Positions 35,126-44,880 of a DNA stretch of 64,000 nt are shown one piece after another (the stretch's first letter is position 1; every line of letters starts with the position of its first letter). This DNA is from Pseudomonas leptonychotis (GTDB lineage Bacteria > Pseudomonadota > Gammaproteobacteria > Pseudomonadales > Pseudomonadaceae). The DNA lies in contig NZ_RFLV01000001.1 in NCBI RefSeq assembly GCF_004920405.1, forward strand, positions 62,001 through 126,000, given 5' to 3'. The notes beneath the pieces were generated by a model. That model saw only the letters and a list, made by a program, of their open reading frames with translations. It searched no databases and was not told where the DNA came from. Made by a program: the position numbers and the translations under genes.

Positions 35126-37786
35126 TTAACCCGCCAGGCTCTTGCTGACGACTTCATAGACATCACTGGATAACTCACCCGAGGCCAGAATCCGCTGCAG
35201 TTCGCACTTCATCTGCGCCTGACGAGCTGGGCCATATTTGCCCCAGCGGGTTAGCGGCGCCAACAGACGCGAGGCGATCTGCGGGTTGAGGGCATTCAAA
35301 GTGATCACCTGATCCGCCAGGAAGCGATAACCACTGCCATCCGCCTGATGGAAGCCTTGTAGGTTCTGCCCAGCAAATGCGCCGATCAAGGCGCGCACCT
35401 TATTCGGATTTTTCAAGGTAAATGCGGGGTGCTGCATCAATTGCTCAACGCGCTGCAACGCACCCGGCAAGGCGCAAGCGGCTTGCACGCTGAACCACTG
35501 ATCCATAACCAAGGGGTTGTCTTTGAAGAACTCGGCGAAGCTGGTCAGCGCCGCAGCCTTCTCGACCTCAAACGGCGAGTTGACCAACACGGCGAGAGCC
35601 GCCAAGCGCTCAGTCATGTTGTCAGCGTCCTCGAACTGCTCCAAGCAAGCGGCCAACACCTCGGCTTTGCCGCTCAGCATCAGGTAAGACAGCGCGATAT
35701 TTTGCAGGCTGCGTCGGGCAAAGTGTTCAGCCTCGGCCACATAAGCGCTCGTACGAGAAACCTCACGATTGCTCTGGTAACGCTGCCATAGCAGATCGAA
35801 CAAGGCTTGCGACAGCTGTTTACGAGCAAACTCACGAGCGGCGTGAATGGCCTCCACGTCCGCCACGGAGCTGATTTCCGTCAGATACGCCTCACCCGGC
35901 AGCGAGAGCATCTCAGCCACCATGGCCTGATCCAGCGAATCATCTGCCAGCAGAGTTCGGCAGGCATCAACCAGACGCTGATCGAGCACCAGCGCCTCAC
36001 CGCGCTGATGTTGGCCGATCAGGTCCTGCAACACCTGCACCGACAGCTGCTGCCCCGCTTCCCAGCGGTTAAACCCATCACTGTCATGCTGCATGAGAAA
36101 CATCAGCTGATCACGGCTGTAGGGAAAGCTCAGTTTGATCGGCGCTGAAAAGCCGCGCAGCAATGAGGGCAGTGGTTTTTCGGCCAGGTTGATAAAGGTG
36201 AAAGCCTGCTCAGCCTCGGTCACCTGCACTACGCGCGCGCCTTGCACAGCGGTATCTTCACCCACCAACTGCAGTGGTAACTCCATGCCCTGCGCATCGA
36301 GCAACGCCAACTCAACAGGAATAACAAAGGGTTGCTTTTGCGCCTGCTCCGGAGTGGCTGGGCAGCTTTGGCGAAATTGCAGGCGATAGCTATTGGCCGC
36401 AGCGTCATAGCTTTCACTGACTTCAAGACGTGGCGTACCCGCCTGACTGTACCAACGTTTGAACTGAGTCAGGTCGATGCCGTTGGCCTCTTCCATCGCA
36501 CGGATAAAATCGTCACAGGTCACGGCCTGACCATCATGGCGCCCGAAGTACAGGTCGCTGCCTTTGCGGAAACCTTCGGCACCGACCAAGGTGCGAATCA
36601 TGCGCACCACTTCCGAGCCTTTCTCATACACCGTCAGGGTGTAGAAGTTGGAAATTTCCATAAAGGCATCAGGGCGCACCGGATGGGCCATGGGGCCTGC
36701 ATCTTCGGCGAACTGGTGGGTACGCAGGTAGGCCACATCCTCAATCCGCTTGACCGTGCGCGAATGCATATCGGCGCTGAACTCGGCGTCGCGGAACACG
36801 GTGAAGCCTTCTTTCAGCGATAGCTGGAACCAGTCGCGGCAGGTCACACGGTTGCCCGACCAGTTATGGAAATACTCGTGAGCCACCACGGCTTCAACGC
36901 GCTGGTGAGCAGCGTCAGTGGCGGTCTCGGCCTTGGCCAGCACGCAACTGGAGTTGAAGATGTTGAGGCCTTTGTTCTCCATGGCACCCATATTGAAGTC
37001 GTTGACCGCGACGATCATAAAGATGTCCAGGTCGTACTCGCGGCCGTACACCTCCTCGTCCCACTTCATCGACTTCTTCAGGCTGTCCATGGCGTGCTGG
37101 CACTTGTCGATGTTTTCCGGCTCGACATAAATGCGCAACGCCACGTCACGCTGGTTCATGGTGGTAAAGCTGTCTTCAACACACCAGAGATCACCGGCCA
37201 CCAGCGCAAACAGGTACGCCGGCTTCATAAAGGGGTCTTCCCAGGTCGCCCAATGACGGCCATCACCCTCGCTACCGCTGGCAATCGGGTTGCCGTTAGA
37301 CAGCAGCACCGGATAGTCATGCTGGGCCGCGCTCAGGGTGGTGGTGAACTTACTCATCACATCCGGGCGGTCGAGGTAGTAGGTAATTTTGCGAAAGCCC
37401 TCGGCCTCGCACTGGGTGCAGAACATGCCGCTGGATTTATACAAGCCCTCCAGCGCGGTATTGCTCTCGGGGTGGATGCGCACGCTGCTGTCGATAACAA
37501 AGCTGGCGGTGCTCGGCTGCACGGTCAGATGGCTATCGTCCAGTTGATAATCACCGGCGGACAATGCGCGGTCATCCAGCGCCAGGCTCAGCAGTTCTAA
37601 CTGTTGACCGTCCAGCACCAATGGCGGCAGACCACTGCCCGCCGCCGGGTTGCGCCGCATCACTAACTGCGCGTGTACCAAGGTGTGGTCATCGAACAAC
37701 TCGAAGGTCAGGTGTGTTTCATCGATCAGATAATCCGGAACCTGGTAATCCTTGAGGTAAATCATCTTCGGCTGTTCAGTGCGCAT
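35126..37786 (-). CDS. pepN: Aminopeptidase N (M1 metallopeptidase)
   Basis: An 886-residue cytosolic zinc aminopeptidase of the gamma-proteobacterial PepN type, removing N-terminal residues from peptides. GAMEN exopeptidase motif at 267-271; zinc site HEYFHNWSGN at 303-312 with the third ligand Glu about 20 residues later in the KEG segment. The length matches E. coli PepN (870). The start at 37786 has AAAGGG 9 nt upstream; an internal ATG seven codons later is possible. It lies next to the DUF2797 gene as in P. aeruginosa PA3083-PA3084. Confidence 0.97.
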   Translation of the reverse strand: MRTEQPKMIYLKDYQVPDYLIDETHLTFELFDDHTLVHAQLVMRRNPAAGSGLPPLVLDGQQLELLSLALDDRALSAGDYQLDDSHLTVQPSTASFVIDSSVRIHPESNTALEGLYKSSGMFCTQCEAEGFRKITYYLDRPDVMSKFTTTLSAAQHDYPVLLSNGNPIASGSEGDGRHWATWEDPFMKPAYLFALVAGDLWCVEDSFTTMNQRDVALRIYVEPENIDKCQHAMDSLKKSMKWDEEVYGREYDLDIFMIVAVNDFNMGAMENKGLNIFNSSCVLAKAETATDAAHQRVEAVVAHEYFHNWSGNRVTCRDWFQLSLKEGFTVFRDAEFSADMHSRTVKRIEDVAYLRTHQFAEDAGPMAHPVRPDAFMEISNFYTLTVYEKGSEVVRMIRTLVGAEGFRKGSDLYFGRHDGQAVTCDDFIRAMEEANGIDLTQFKRWYSQAGTPRLEVSESYDAAANSYRLQFRQSCPATPEQAQKQPFVIPVELALLDAQGMELPLQLVGEDTAVQGARVVQVTEAEQAFTFINLAEKPLPSLLRGFSAPIKLSFPYSRDQLMFLMQHDSDGFNRWEAGQQLSVQVLQDLIGQHQRGEALVLDQRLVDACRTLLADDSLDQAMVAEMLSLPGEAYLTEISSVADVEAIHAAREFARKQLSQALFDLLWQRYQSNREVSRTSAYVAEAEHFARRSLQNIALSYLMLSGKAEVLAACLEQFEDADNMTERLAALAVLVNSPFEVEKAAALTSFAEFFKDNPLVMDQWFSVQAACALPGALQRVEQLMQHPAFTLKNPNKVRALIGAFAGQNLQGFHQADGSGYRFLADQVITLNALNPQIASRLLAPLTRWGKYGPARQAQMKCELQRILASGELSSDVYEVVSKSLAG

Positions 37787-37840
37787 GGCTTGTGGCCCTT
37801 TATCTGCGGCGCGCTCGCGCCGGGTTTGCGTAGATGTCAG

Positions 37841-38677
37841 TCAGACGGCCAGTTCGTGGACGGCCAGCTGATAAGCAGTGTATTTGCGGATATTGATCAC
37901 GCCGGTGTCGAACATCAGGTACTGACCCTTGATGCCCAGCAGTGTGCCCTCGGCCAGCGGATTCTTGTCCAGGTTGAAGCTGTTGATCTTCGCCGGGTAG
38001 GCGTCAATCGGGTAGGTAATTTGCACCACAGCCTGGTCGTTCAGCGGCTGAATGGCTTGGATGCCAAAGCGCTGCTGCAGCTCGGTCAGCCCGCTGCTGC
38101 AACTGGTAAATAGCTGCTCGCGAACCGCTACGAGATCCACCGGTGCTGCATCACCTTTGAGCAGCGCGCGCCAGTTGGTTTTATCCGCCACCTGGCTGCG
38201 CAGCAAGTCTTCGACAAAGCCCGATTGTTGACGGGTAGCCACCCGCGCAATAGGTAACGCTTGGGTTGCACCTTGGTCGATCCAGCGCGTGGGGATCTGC
38301 GTAGCGCGAGTAATACCGACCTTGACCCCACTGGAGTTGGCCAGGTAAACCACGTGATCGGTCATGCAGAACTGTTCGCCCCAGCTCGGCTCGCGGCAAG
38401 TGCCGGCCTCATAATGGCAACGCTCGGGGCTCATGATGCAGATATCGCACTGCGCCAGCTTCTGCATACAGGGGTAGCAATAGCCCTGGCTGTAGCTGCT
38501 CTTGGTCTTGCGCCCGCAATGGCTGCAATGGATGGCGCCGAGGAACTCCAGGCGCAGGGTCTTGCCAATCAGTGGATTCACCGGCAGCAGTTCATCACCT
38601 AAGCGAAAGCTGTACTGCACCGGCGCTTCCAGCTGCACCGCCATTTTACTCAGGGCACCACGAGCTATCTCACTCAT
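37841..38677 (-). CDS. DUF2797 protein with cysteine zinc-binding clusters
   Basis: A 278-residue conserved protein. CSHCGRK, CYPCMQ, CDICIMSPERCHYEAGTC and EQFCMTDHVVYLANS lie between residues 50 and 115, suggesting two zinc sites. GVKVGITRATQIPTRWIDQGATQALPI follows and resembles a GIY-YIG-like fold core. The biochemical role is unknown. The start ATG overlaps the stop of the yeaC-like gene by one base (TGATG), so they are coupled. Confidence 0.88.
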   Translation of the reverse strand: MSEIARGALSKMAVQLEAPVQYSFRLGDELLPVNPLIGKTLRLEFLGAIHCSHCGRKTKSSYSQGYCYPCMQKLAQCDICIMSPERCHYEAGTCREPSWGEQFCMTDHVVYLANSSGVKVGITRATQIPTRWIDQGATQALPIARVATRQQSGFVEDLLRSQVADKTNWRALLKGDAAPVDLVAVREQLFTSCSSGLTELQQRFGIQAIQPLNDQAVVQITYPIDAYPAKINSFNLDKNPLAEGTLLGIKGQYLMFDTGVINIRKYTAYQLAVHELAV

Positions 38678-38940
38678 CAGTGCAGGGTATCCGAGGATTT
38701 GAACAACAGATTGGGCACCGGCGCGGACTTAGAGCTGCATTCCTGCGGGCCCATATAACCGATGCGCTCTTCTTCCGGTAAGTTCTGAACCTCCCAGGCA
38801 ATCAGGGCCTGCAGGGTCAGCTCCTTTTGCTCCAGAGTCAGTTTGCGGCCGTCCGGCCATTTGCCGATTTCTACAGCCAGTTTGAGGCTCTGATAAATCT
38901 CAGGGGTGATGTTTTCAATCGCTTGAAGAAAAGACGACAT
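38677..38940 (-). CDS. yeaC: YeaC-family (DUF1315) small protein
   Basis: An 87-residue soluble protein: ITPEIYQSLKLAVEIGKWPDGRKLTLEQKEL matches E. coli YeaC (MTPEIYQRL...ELGKWPDG..LTPEQKE) over most of its length. The function is unknown. GGAGG lies directly before the ATG. It is coupled to the DUF2797 gene, as in other pseudomonads. Confidence 0.9.
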   Translation of the reverse strand: MSSFLQAIENITPEIYQSLKLAVEIGKWPDGRKLTLEQKELTLQALIAWEVQNLPEEERIGYMGPQECSSKSAPVPNLLFKSSDTLH

Positions 38941-38985
38941 GACGCCTCCAAATGCAAAGTGGCAGTTTACCAGCCTGTAGAAGAA

Positions 38986-39849
38986 CTAACTGCGTTGCCG
39001 ACGCGCCAGCGCACCACCCAGCAGCCCTGTCAGGCAACCTACCAGCAGGCCGCCGACATGCGCCGCATTGGCAATCGCGCCGAATTGCAGCAACTCGAAG
39101 ATGCCGGTCATACAGATCACCAGCCAGGCCAGCATCATTACCAGCACGCCAGGCGGTAGCTGATAAGCCCTGTTAGGGGCCAAGCGTTGGAAGATCCAAC
39201 AATGCCCGAGCAAGCCATAGAGCACACCGGACAGCCCGCCAAACAGCGAGGGCCCCGCCCACCAATACTGCGCGATGTTCGACGCCAGACCGAACAACAG
39301 ACTCAACCCCAGCAGACCGACACCGCCTTGGCGAAACTCAATACGCCGCCCCAGCTCCCAGTACCAAAGGCTGTTCATCGCCAGATGCAGCCAGCCGAAA
39401 TGAATCAACATCGGCGTGATCAGCCGCCACCACTGGCCGCTGGCGAGGGTGGCGTCCACATAATTCAGGTAAAAGCGCTCCCCCTCGATACGGAAGTCGA
39501 CGAAACTCAGCCAGCGAATCGCCGCAAAGTTTTCTCCAGCGCCGGTGACGGTAAAAACAATCAAGGTCAGCAACAACATGGCAGCGGTCAGCGGGCTACG
39601 CCGTAACTGCACCAGCACGCCATCGCGCAGGGGCTCAGCTGACTCAGCCGGCGGCACTGCAGCATCGCCCTGCGGATAACGTGCATAAAGTGCACGCACC
39701 TGTTCAGCCCATTGCTCTTCGGGCACCCAGACCACCTGCTCGCCCGCTTCTTCCGCCACCCGGTGTGGCACCTGCAAACGTTGCAATAACGTGATGAAGC
39801 CACTCAGGTCGATCTGTTCGGGTAAGCGCATTGCCGCTACTGCTGTCAT
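38986..39849 (-). CDS. Rhomboid-family intramembrane serine protease
   Basis: A 287-residue polytopic protein. Residues 1-80 are a cytosolic N domain; six membrane helices follow. The catalytic Ser is in GGLSGVLYGLLGH and the catalytic His in ANAAHVGGLLVG; HFGWLHLAMNSLWYWELG provides the oxyanion-hole His/Asn motif. The layout corresponds to GlpG. It cleaves single-pass membrane proteins inside the bilayer; substrates unknown. It overlaps the phosphatase gene by ATGA. Confidence 0.92.
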   Translation of the reverse strand: MTAVAAMRLPEQIDLSGFITLLQRLQVPHRVAEEAGEQVVWVPEEQWAEQVRALYARYPQGDAAVPPAESAEPLRDGVLVQLRRSPLTAAMLLLTLIVFTVTGAGENFAAIRWLSFVDFRIEGERFYLNYVDATLASGQWWRLITPMLIHFGWLHLAMNSLWYWELGRRIEFRQGGVGLLGLSLLFGLASNIAQYWWAGPSLFGGLSGVLYGLLGHCWIFQRLAPNRAYQLPPGVLVMMLAWLVICMTGIFELLQFGAIANAAHVGGLLVGCLTGLLGGALARRQRS

Positions 39850-40820
39850 GGTCGCGCCTCCGGGCGATCAACATCGACCCAAACAAACTTGTTGGCCTCT
39901 AGGCGTGTTTCCTGATCAAGGCGATAGGCGACTAATTTGCCATTGAGTACGGCGCTGTAATCCAAGCACGCCAAGTTGTTGCGAATCGGCGCGGGTTTGC
40001 CGCTGCGCCAGTAGTGGCCGACAAACAGCAGCGGCTGATCGGCCCGGTACTTGAGCAACTCGGTCTTCTGCGACTCACTGAGCGGCATCTGCGCCGCCAG
40101 CGCCGGCAAAGCATCGGGCTGGAACACAATATCGCCGTAGGTTTGCGGGTCTTCTTCCCAGAATTTGGTGCGAAAATGTGCGCGGGTAAAGCCATCATCA
40201 CTCGTCAAGGTCATGCCGTGCGGCAGACGCATGTCAGTGCCGCGCAACAGTCGGTCCAGCGCAGTATTGGCAAAACTGCCATGTACCGCCGCCGCTTGCA
40301 GAAAATGTTCATCAATACAGCCATCGGCAAACTGTGCGCGCAGCGGTTCGATCAGGCTGTCGTCCCAACAGGCATGCACCACACGAAAACGCTCAGCATC
40401 GATAAACAGCGGTAATTCATAGAACCAACCGAGAAATTCGCGCCACTCATCTGGGTAGGCATCGAACTGCTCCAGGGTTTCCTTAATCAGTTTGGCGTGC
40501 CGCGGCGTGTGCTCACGTACAAATTGCCGACCACTGCCGGGGGCCGCAGGCGTACTCCAGCCCAGGGCATTGAACTCATGGTTACCCATGATGCACAGCG
40601 CTTGACCGGCCACGACCATGTCGCGCACCAGATGCAAGGCTTCACGAATGCGCGGACCACGGTCGACCAGATCACCGAGAAAAATCACCATCCGCTGAGG
40701 GTGCCGCCATACACCGGCCTGCTGGCGGTAGCCCAAGGTACTGAGCAATCGCTCCAGCGTTTTCGCACAACCGTGGATGTCACCGATCAGGTCGTAACCA
40801 CGAGCGGGGTCGAGGTGCAT
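39846..40820 (-). CDS. Calcineurin-like metallophosphoesterase
   Basis: A 324-residue cytosolic phosphoesterase with the dinuclear-metal motifs GDIHG (about 12-16), GDLVDRGP (about 49-56) and GNHE (about 79-82), and VGHYWRSG near 260. It is of the PrpE/diadenosine-tetraphosphatase-like group; the substrate cannot be assigned from sequence. Its ATG overlaps the nadK stop by one base (TAATG) and its stop overlaps the rhomboid start, so nadK-phosphatase-rhomboid form one coupled unit. Confidence 0.9.
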   Translation of the reverse strand: MHLDPARGYDLIGDIHGCAKTLERLLSTLGYRQQAGVWRHPQRMVIFLGDLVDRGPRIREALHLVRDMVVAGQALCIMGNHEFNALGWSTPAAPGSGRQFVREHTPRHAKLIKETLEQFDAYPDEWREFLGWFYELPLFIDAERFRVVHACWDDSLIEPLRAQFADGCIDEHFLQAAAVHGSFANTALDRLLRGTDMRLPHGMTLTSDDGFTRAHFRTKFWEEDPQTYGDIVFQPDALPALAAQMPLSESQKTELLKYRADQPLLFVGHYWRSGKPAPIRNNLACLDYSAVLNGKLVAYRLDQETRLEANKFVWVDVDRPEARP

Positions 40821-41707
40821 TAGTTACCCCCACCGAGTCGACTGCCCCAGCCGAGCTTGTTGCGGCAGACCTCGAAGAAATTATGATCCAGCGGGTGAAT
40901 CAGACGCAGCTTCTGCGGCCGCTTGGCCACGGTGATGGTGTCCCCAGGTGCACACGTGAAGTGATTCTGCCCATCACAGGACACCAGCGGATAAATCTGT
41001 AGATCCTTGGAGACAACGATTTTCAGCTCGCTGTTGGCATCCACCACAATCGGGCGACTGGACAGCGTATGCGGGTACATCGGCACGATGACGATGGCAT
41101 CCAGCTTGGGGTGCATGATCGGCCCGCCAGCGGACAAGGCGTAAGCAGTCGATCCGGTTGGTGTGGCGATAATCAAGCCATCCGCTTTCTGGCTGCAGAC
41201 AAACTGGCCGTCGATATACAGCTCGAACTCGATCATTTTGGTCGACTTGCCAGGGTGCAGCACGACATCGTTAAGTGCATCGCCCTGGCCAATAGCCTCG
41301 CCATTGCGGCGCACTTCGGCTTCAAGCAGGAAGCGGTTCTCCGTCAGGTAATGCCCTTCAAGCACCTGCGCAACCTTTACCTCCAGCTCATCGGGGCGAA
41401 TATCGGTAAGAAAGCCCAGGCTGCCACGGTTGACCCCCAACACCGGTACTTTATGCCGCGCCAGGGCACGGGCCGCGCCGAGCATGCTGCCATCACCACC
41501 CACCACGATCACCAGATCGCAGATTTCACCGAGAATTTTGCGTGAGGACGTTTGCAGGCCATGACCGGGCAGCACTTCGGCAATGGTGTCTTCGAGAATC
41601 ACATGCAGGTGATGAGCGAGCAGAAACTTCTTCAGCCGGCGAATGGTGTCGAGAACCTGGGTACTGCCCAGCCGACCGATGATGCCGATATTACGAAATT
41701 GCTCCAT
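40820..41707 (-). CDS. nadK: NAD kinase
   Basis: A 295-residue cytosolic enzyme phosphorylating NAD to NADP. Conserved motifs: VVGGDGSMLGAARAL (GGDG), NRGSLGFLTD, and TPTGSTAYALSAGGPI with HTLSSRPIV. The length fits E. coli NadK (292). GGGAG lies 4 nt before the ATG. It is the first gene of the nadK-phosphatase-rhomboid-yeaC-DUF2797-pepN run, as in P. aeruginosa. Confidence 0.97.
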   Translation of the reverse strand: MEQFRNIGIIGRLGSTQVLDTIRRLKKFLLAHHLHVILEDTIAEVLPGHGLQTSSRKILGEICDLVIVVGGDGSMLGAARALARHKVPVLGVNRGSLGFLTDIRPDELEVKVAQVLEGHYLTENRFLLEAEVRRNGEAIGQGDALNDVVLHPGKSTKMIEFELYIDGQFVCSQKADGLIIATPTGSTAYALSAGGPIMHPKLDAIVIVPMYPHTLSSRPIVVDANSELKIVVSKDLQIYPLVSCDGQNHFTCAPGDTITVAKRPQKLRLIHPLDHNFFEVCRNKLGWGSRLGGGN

Positions 41708-41815
41708 GGGGCTCCCGCCAGGCTCTGAATCTAATGGCTCGGATTATGGGCGAAAGCTGGCGGCAGCAGCAAACCGCCAGGCCATAACGCGGCCGTTAAG
41801 CGCTATGCTCGCAGC

Positions 41816-42760
41816 ATGATGCCTTTCCCATCGCTCGCCGACTTACTTGCACATCTGCACCAACCTGCAGTGCGCGACTTGGCGTGGACGCTGCTATCAC
41901 CGCCCCTGCTGGCACAAACGCCCTGGCCACAGCGGCACCCACTCAACGCCAGCAGTTGGCAGCGGCAACCCGATACGCTGGCCGACTGGCTGCTCAGTCT
42001 GGACGCCGACAGCCACACCCTGCAGCAATGGCTGAGTCAGCGCTCGGTGCGCCGCCTGGGGCTTTACTACGAACGGCTCTGGCAGTTTGCCCTGCATGCT
42101 GCGCCTGGCATCGAGGTACTGGCTGCCAACGTGCCCATCCGGCAACAGGGTCACACGCTTGGCGAGCTGGACATGCTGCTGCGTGATGAAGAAGGGGTCC
42201 ATCACTTAGAGCTGGCCATAAAGCTGTACCTGGGCCAACCGCATTGCAGCGGCAGCGAGCTGTCACACTGGCTCGGCCCAGGCAGCCACGACCGTTTGGA
42301 TATCAAACTGGCGCACCTCGGCGAACATCAACTGCCTTTGTCAGCTCGTCTAGAGGCACAACCGGCACTCCATGCACACGACATTGCACAACCTCAGGCC
42401 GCACTGTGGCTGGCTGGCTACCTCTTCTACCCCTGGCAACAATCCTACCGTGCAGCGTCAGGCACAAACCCTGCCCACCTACGGGGGCGCTGGCTGCACC
42501 GCGCAGACTGGACAAGCTTTACCACTCAGCACCAAGGTCACTGGCAGCCCTTACCGCGACAAGCCTGGCTCGCGCCTGCACGTATAGAAGGGGAGCAATT
42601 ATGGTCGCACGAGCAATTCCAAACATGGCTCGCAGCACTGCCAAGCGATGCCAATGCGCAGTTACTCGTACGTTTTATTGAAAGCCCACAACACTGCTGG
42701 CTGGAAGCCGAGCGGGTGTTTCTGGTGAATGATGGCTGGCCGATGCAACCCACCGCCTAG
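41816..42760 (+). CDS. DUF1853 protein (PD-(D/E)xK-like fold)
   Basis: A 314-residue protein opening with VRDLAWTLLSPPLL and containing RRLGLYYERLWQFAL. The pair GELDMLLRD and HHLELAIKLYL has the spacing of a PD-(D/E)xK nuclease core (Asp ... Glu-x-Lys). W/H-rich segments follow. The function is unknown. Two adjacent ATGs (41816, 41819) are possible starts. It is divergent from nadK and convergent with the cNMP/rhodanese gene. Confidence 0.85.
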   Translation: MMPFPSLADLLAHLHQPAVRDLAWTLLSPPLLAQTPWPQRHPLNASSWQRQPDTLADWLLSLDADSHTLQQWLSQRSVRRLGLYYERLWQFALHAAPGIEVLAANVPIRQQGHTLGELDMLLRDEEGVHHLELAIKLYLGQPHCSGSELSHWLGPGSHDRLDIKLAHLGEHQLPLSARLEAQPALHAHDIAQPQAALWLAGYLFYPWQQSYRAASGTNPAHLRGRWLHRADWTSFTTQHQGHWQPLPRQAWLAPARIEGEQLWSHEQFQTWLAALPSDANAQLLVRFIESPQHCWLEAERVFLVNDGWPMQPTA

Positions 42761-42791
42761 CGCGCAACCTAAACCACCAGCCGTGAGCCCT

Positions 42792-43901
42792 TCAGCGACT
42801 GCGTTCGGTACGACCACCCGAGCGCGCCAGATAACCCGAGCCACTTTCACACAACAGCGCATCACGCTGCACCGCCGGCAAGGCATCCACACCATCACGC
42901 AAAGCGTAAGCGCTGTAGCCCAACTGTGAGAGCAAAAACACCGCACTGGCGCTGCGTTTGCCGCTGTCGCAATAACACAAGTAGGTGCGCGTGGTATCCA
43001 GCAGCCGTGCCTTCAAACGCAGTAACTGCAGCGGCATATTGAGTGACTGCAAAGCATGTGCACGCTCGTATTCTTCTTGCAGGCGCACATCCAGCCATTG
43101 CGCCCCCGCCGCCAGCAACCGCGACGCTTCGCCAAGCGAGACCTCGTTCACCACCGGCGCTTTCAGTAAAGCAAAGAAGTCCTGGCGATCCAGACGCAGC
43201 ACCACCCCCTCTTCCAGCATGGTCACCGTGGCATTACGCGGGCTATCCGCCAGCAAAGCCTCCTCGCCAAAGCACGCGCCAATCTCCAACTCAGCCAACA
43301 CCTGCTGGGCGCTGCCAGCACCACGAATCACTTCGGCCCGACCACTTTTGAGGAAGTAGCAACTGTCGCCAACATCACCTTCCTGCAGCACAGTACTGCC
43401 CGCAACCAACTCAATGCGCTGCAGGCGCTCTAGCATGGCGCGCACATTCGACGGTGGCACCTTGGCAAACAGTGGGTTCTCCAGCAAACGCTCAAGCCAC
43501 TCGACCTCAGCATGGTTTTGCCCCAGCTCCAGCAGCAAATCCTGATAGGCCAGGCGCCACGTCAACAGACGATTGAGAGTCGCCGTGTCCAGCACCAGCA
43601 CGCTGGCATCGGTCAGCGCCCGTACCTCATGCAGGCGCGGCAAACTCGGTGACAACGGATGACAGCTGGCTTCACTGCCGGCTTGCAAACGCTGCTCCTG
43701 GCCATCGACCGATTGCAGTAGCAACTCCCCCGCCAACAGGTAGTAGGTTAGGCGCGCCTGATCCCCAGGCCTAAACAGTAGCTGCCCCACCAACAAGGGT
43801 TGTGGGACCAGCTGCACACGCAACTCACGCCACTGTTGCTCGGACAGCACGTTGAGGGGCGTCAGGCTGCGTAACTGCTCGGGATTAAGGGGTTCGCTCA
43901 T
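42792..43901 (-). CDS. Cyclic-nucleotide-binding / rhodanese-domain protein
   Basis: A 369-residue cytosolic protein. Residues ~15-120 look like a degenerate cNMP-binding fold. Residues ~140-250 are a clear cNMP domain with the phosphate-binding cassette GACFGEEALLADSPRNATV. Residues ~258-345 are a rhodanese domain with active-loop CDSGKRS (catalytic Cys then Asp-Ser-Gly-Lys). No HTH is present, so it is not a Crp-type activator. A ligand-gated sulfur-transfer or sensing role is inferred; partner unknown. Confidence 0.9.
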   Translation of the reverse strand: MSEPLNPEQLRSLTPLNVLSEQQWRELRVQLVPQPLLVGQLLFRPGDQARLTYYLLAGELLLQSVDGQEQRLQAGSEASCHPLSPSLPRLHEVRALTDASVLVLDTATLNRLLTWRLAYQDLLLELGQNHAEVEWLERLLENPLFAKVPPSNVRAMLERLQRIELVAGSTVLQEGDVGDSCYFLKSGRAEVIRGAGSAQQVLAELEIGACFGEEALLADSPRNATVTMLEEGVVLRLDRQDFFALLKAPVVNEVSLGEASRLLAAGAQWLDVRLQEEYERAHALQSLNMPLQLLRLKARLLDTTRTYLCYCDSGKRSASAVFLLSQLGYSAYALRDGVDALPAVQRDALLCESGSGYLARSGGRTERSR

Positions 43902-43942
43902 GGAATATCCAGGCTCCGCTGGTGAAATTCAGTGTAGCCGCG

Positions 43943-44878
43943 TTATGCCGAAGTGTGCTGCAGCAACGCCGCTGCCCGGCCCTGCAAACCACCCGTATGG
44001 ACAAACACCAGACGACTGCCGCGAGCAAAGTAACCGGCCTCGACCTGCTGGCGCAACGCCATTAACGCCTTAGCGGTATACAGCGGCTCGAGCGGTACAC
44101 CGCTTGCCGCTTCCGTTACCTGCATAAAGCTCAGCAACTCGGCATCTACCTTGGCAAAGCCACCGCGGCTGGCAGCATGTAACTGGTAGCCGCCAACGGG
44201 TCTATCAGCATCCTGCACAATCGCCTGCACCTGCTGCTCGACACCATGATCAATCGGTACGGCCAGCGCGGCGTGCACCGGATGCTCAGCGGCCTCACCC
44301 AACAGCACACCGGCCAGCGTGGTGCCCGTACCCGCAGCCAGCCACCAGGCGTCATAATCGGCCCAGCCTAGACCAGGCAATTGCTCACGAACCTGTCGCA
44401 CCAGCCCTATACACCCCAACGCCCCCAATAGTCCGCCACCGCCCTCCGGTACGGTATAAATACCCGGATACTGCGTCCGCCAGGGCAGCCAAAAGTCCGC
44501 GGTATGCCGCGCCCGATAGCCCGCATACCCCAACCAGTGCAATTGCATGCCGAAGGCGTGGAGATCACGCACCGTTGGCGTCTGCTGGGGATGCCCACGC
44601 AGCAGGCCAACCGTGTTAAAGCCAAAGCGTTTACCAGCAGCTGCCAGCGCATGCAGATGGTTAGAGTGGGCACCGCCCAGGCTGATTACGCCAGTAGCGG
44701 CGCAGGCCTCTGCTGCGCGCAGGTGCTCGGAGAGTTTGAACCATTTATTACCACTGATCAGCGGATCAAGCAGATCCAGACGCAATATCGCCAGCTCGAC
44801 GCCAGCTGCGACCGACCAAGCCAGCTGCAACGGCTGTAAAGGCGCACGTGGAGCCCAGTCAGGCAGGATTACAGGCAA
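43943..44878 (-). CDS. PLP-dependent D-cysteine desulfhydrase / ACC deaminase family protein
   Basis: A 311-residue fold-type II PLP enzyme. The Schiff-base lysine is in GNKWFKL (about residues 43-49); SLGGAHSNHLHALAAAGKRFG and a Gly-rich AAGTGTTLAGV phosphate loop are present, and VFVHTGGLQG near the end is diagnostic of the ACC deaminase/D-cysteine desulfhydrase family. True ACC deaminase cannot be distinguished from D-cysteine desulfhydrase here; the latter is more usual in pseudomonads. The start is TTG at 44878 with no clear ribosome-binding site, 2 nt after the upstream stop, suggesting coupling. Confidence 0.85.
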   Translation of the reverse strand: MPVILPDWAPRAPLQPLQLAWSVAAGVELAILRLDLLDPLISGNKWFKLSEHLRAAEACAATGVISLGGAHSNHLHALAAAGKRFGFNTVGLLRGHPQQTPTVRDLHAFGMQLHWLGYAGYRARHTADFWLPWRTQYPGIYTVPEGGGGLLGALGCIGLVRQVREQLPGLGWADYDAWWLAAGTGTTLAGVLLGEAAEHPVHAALAVPIDHGVEQQVQAIVQDADRPVGGYQLHAASRGGFAKVDAELLSFMQVTEAASGVPLEPLYTAKALMALRQQVEAGYFARGSRLVFVHTGGLQGRAAALLQHTSA

Positions 44879-44880
44879 GG

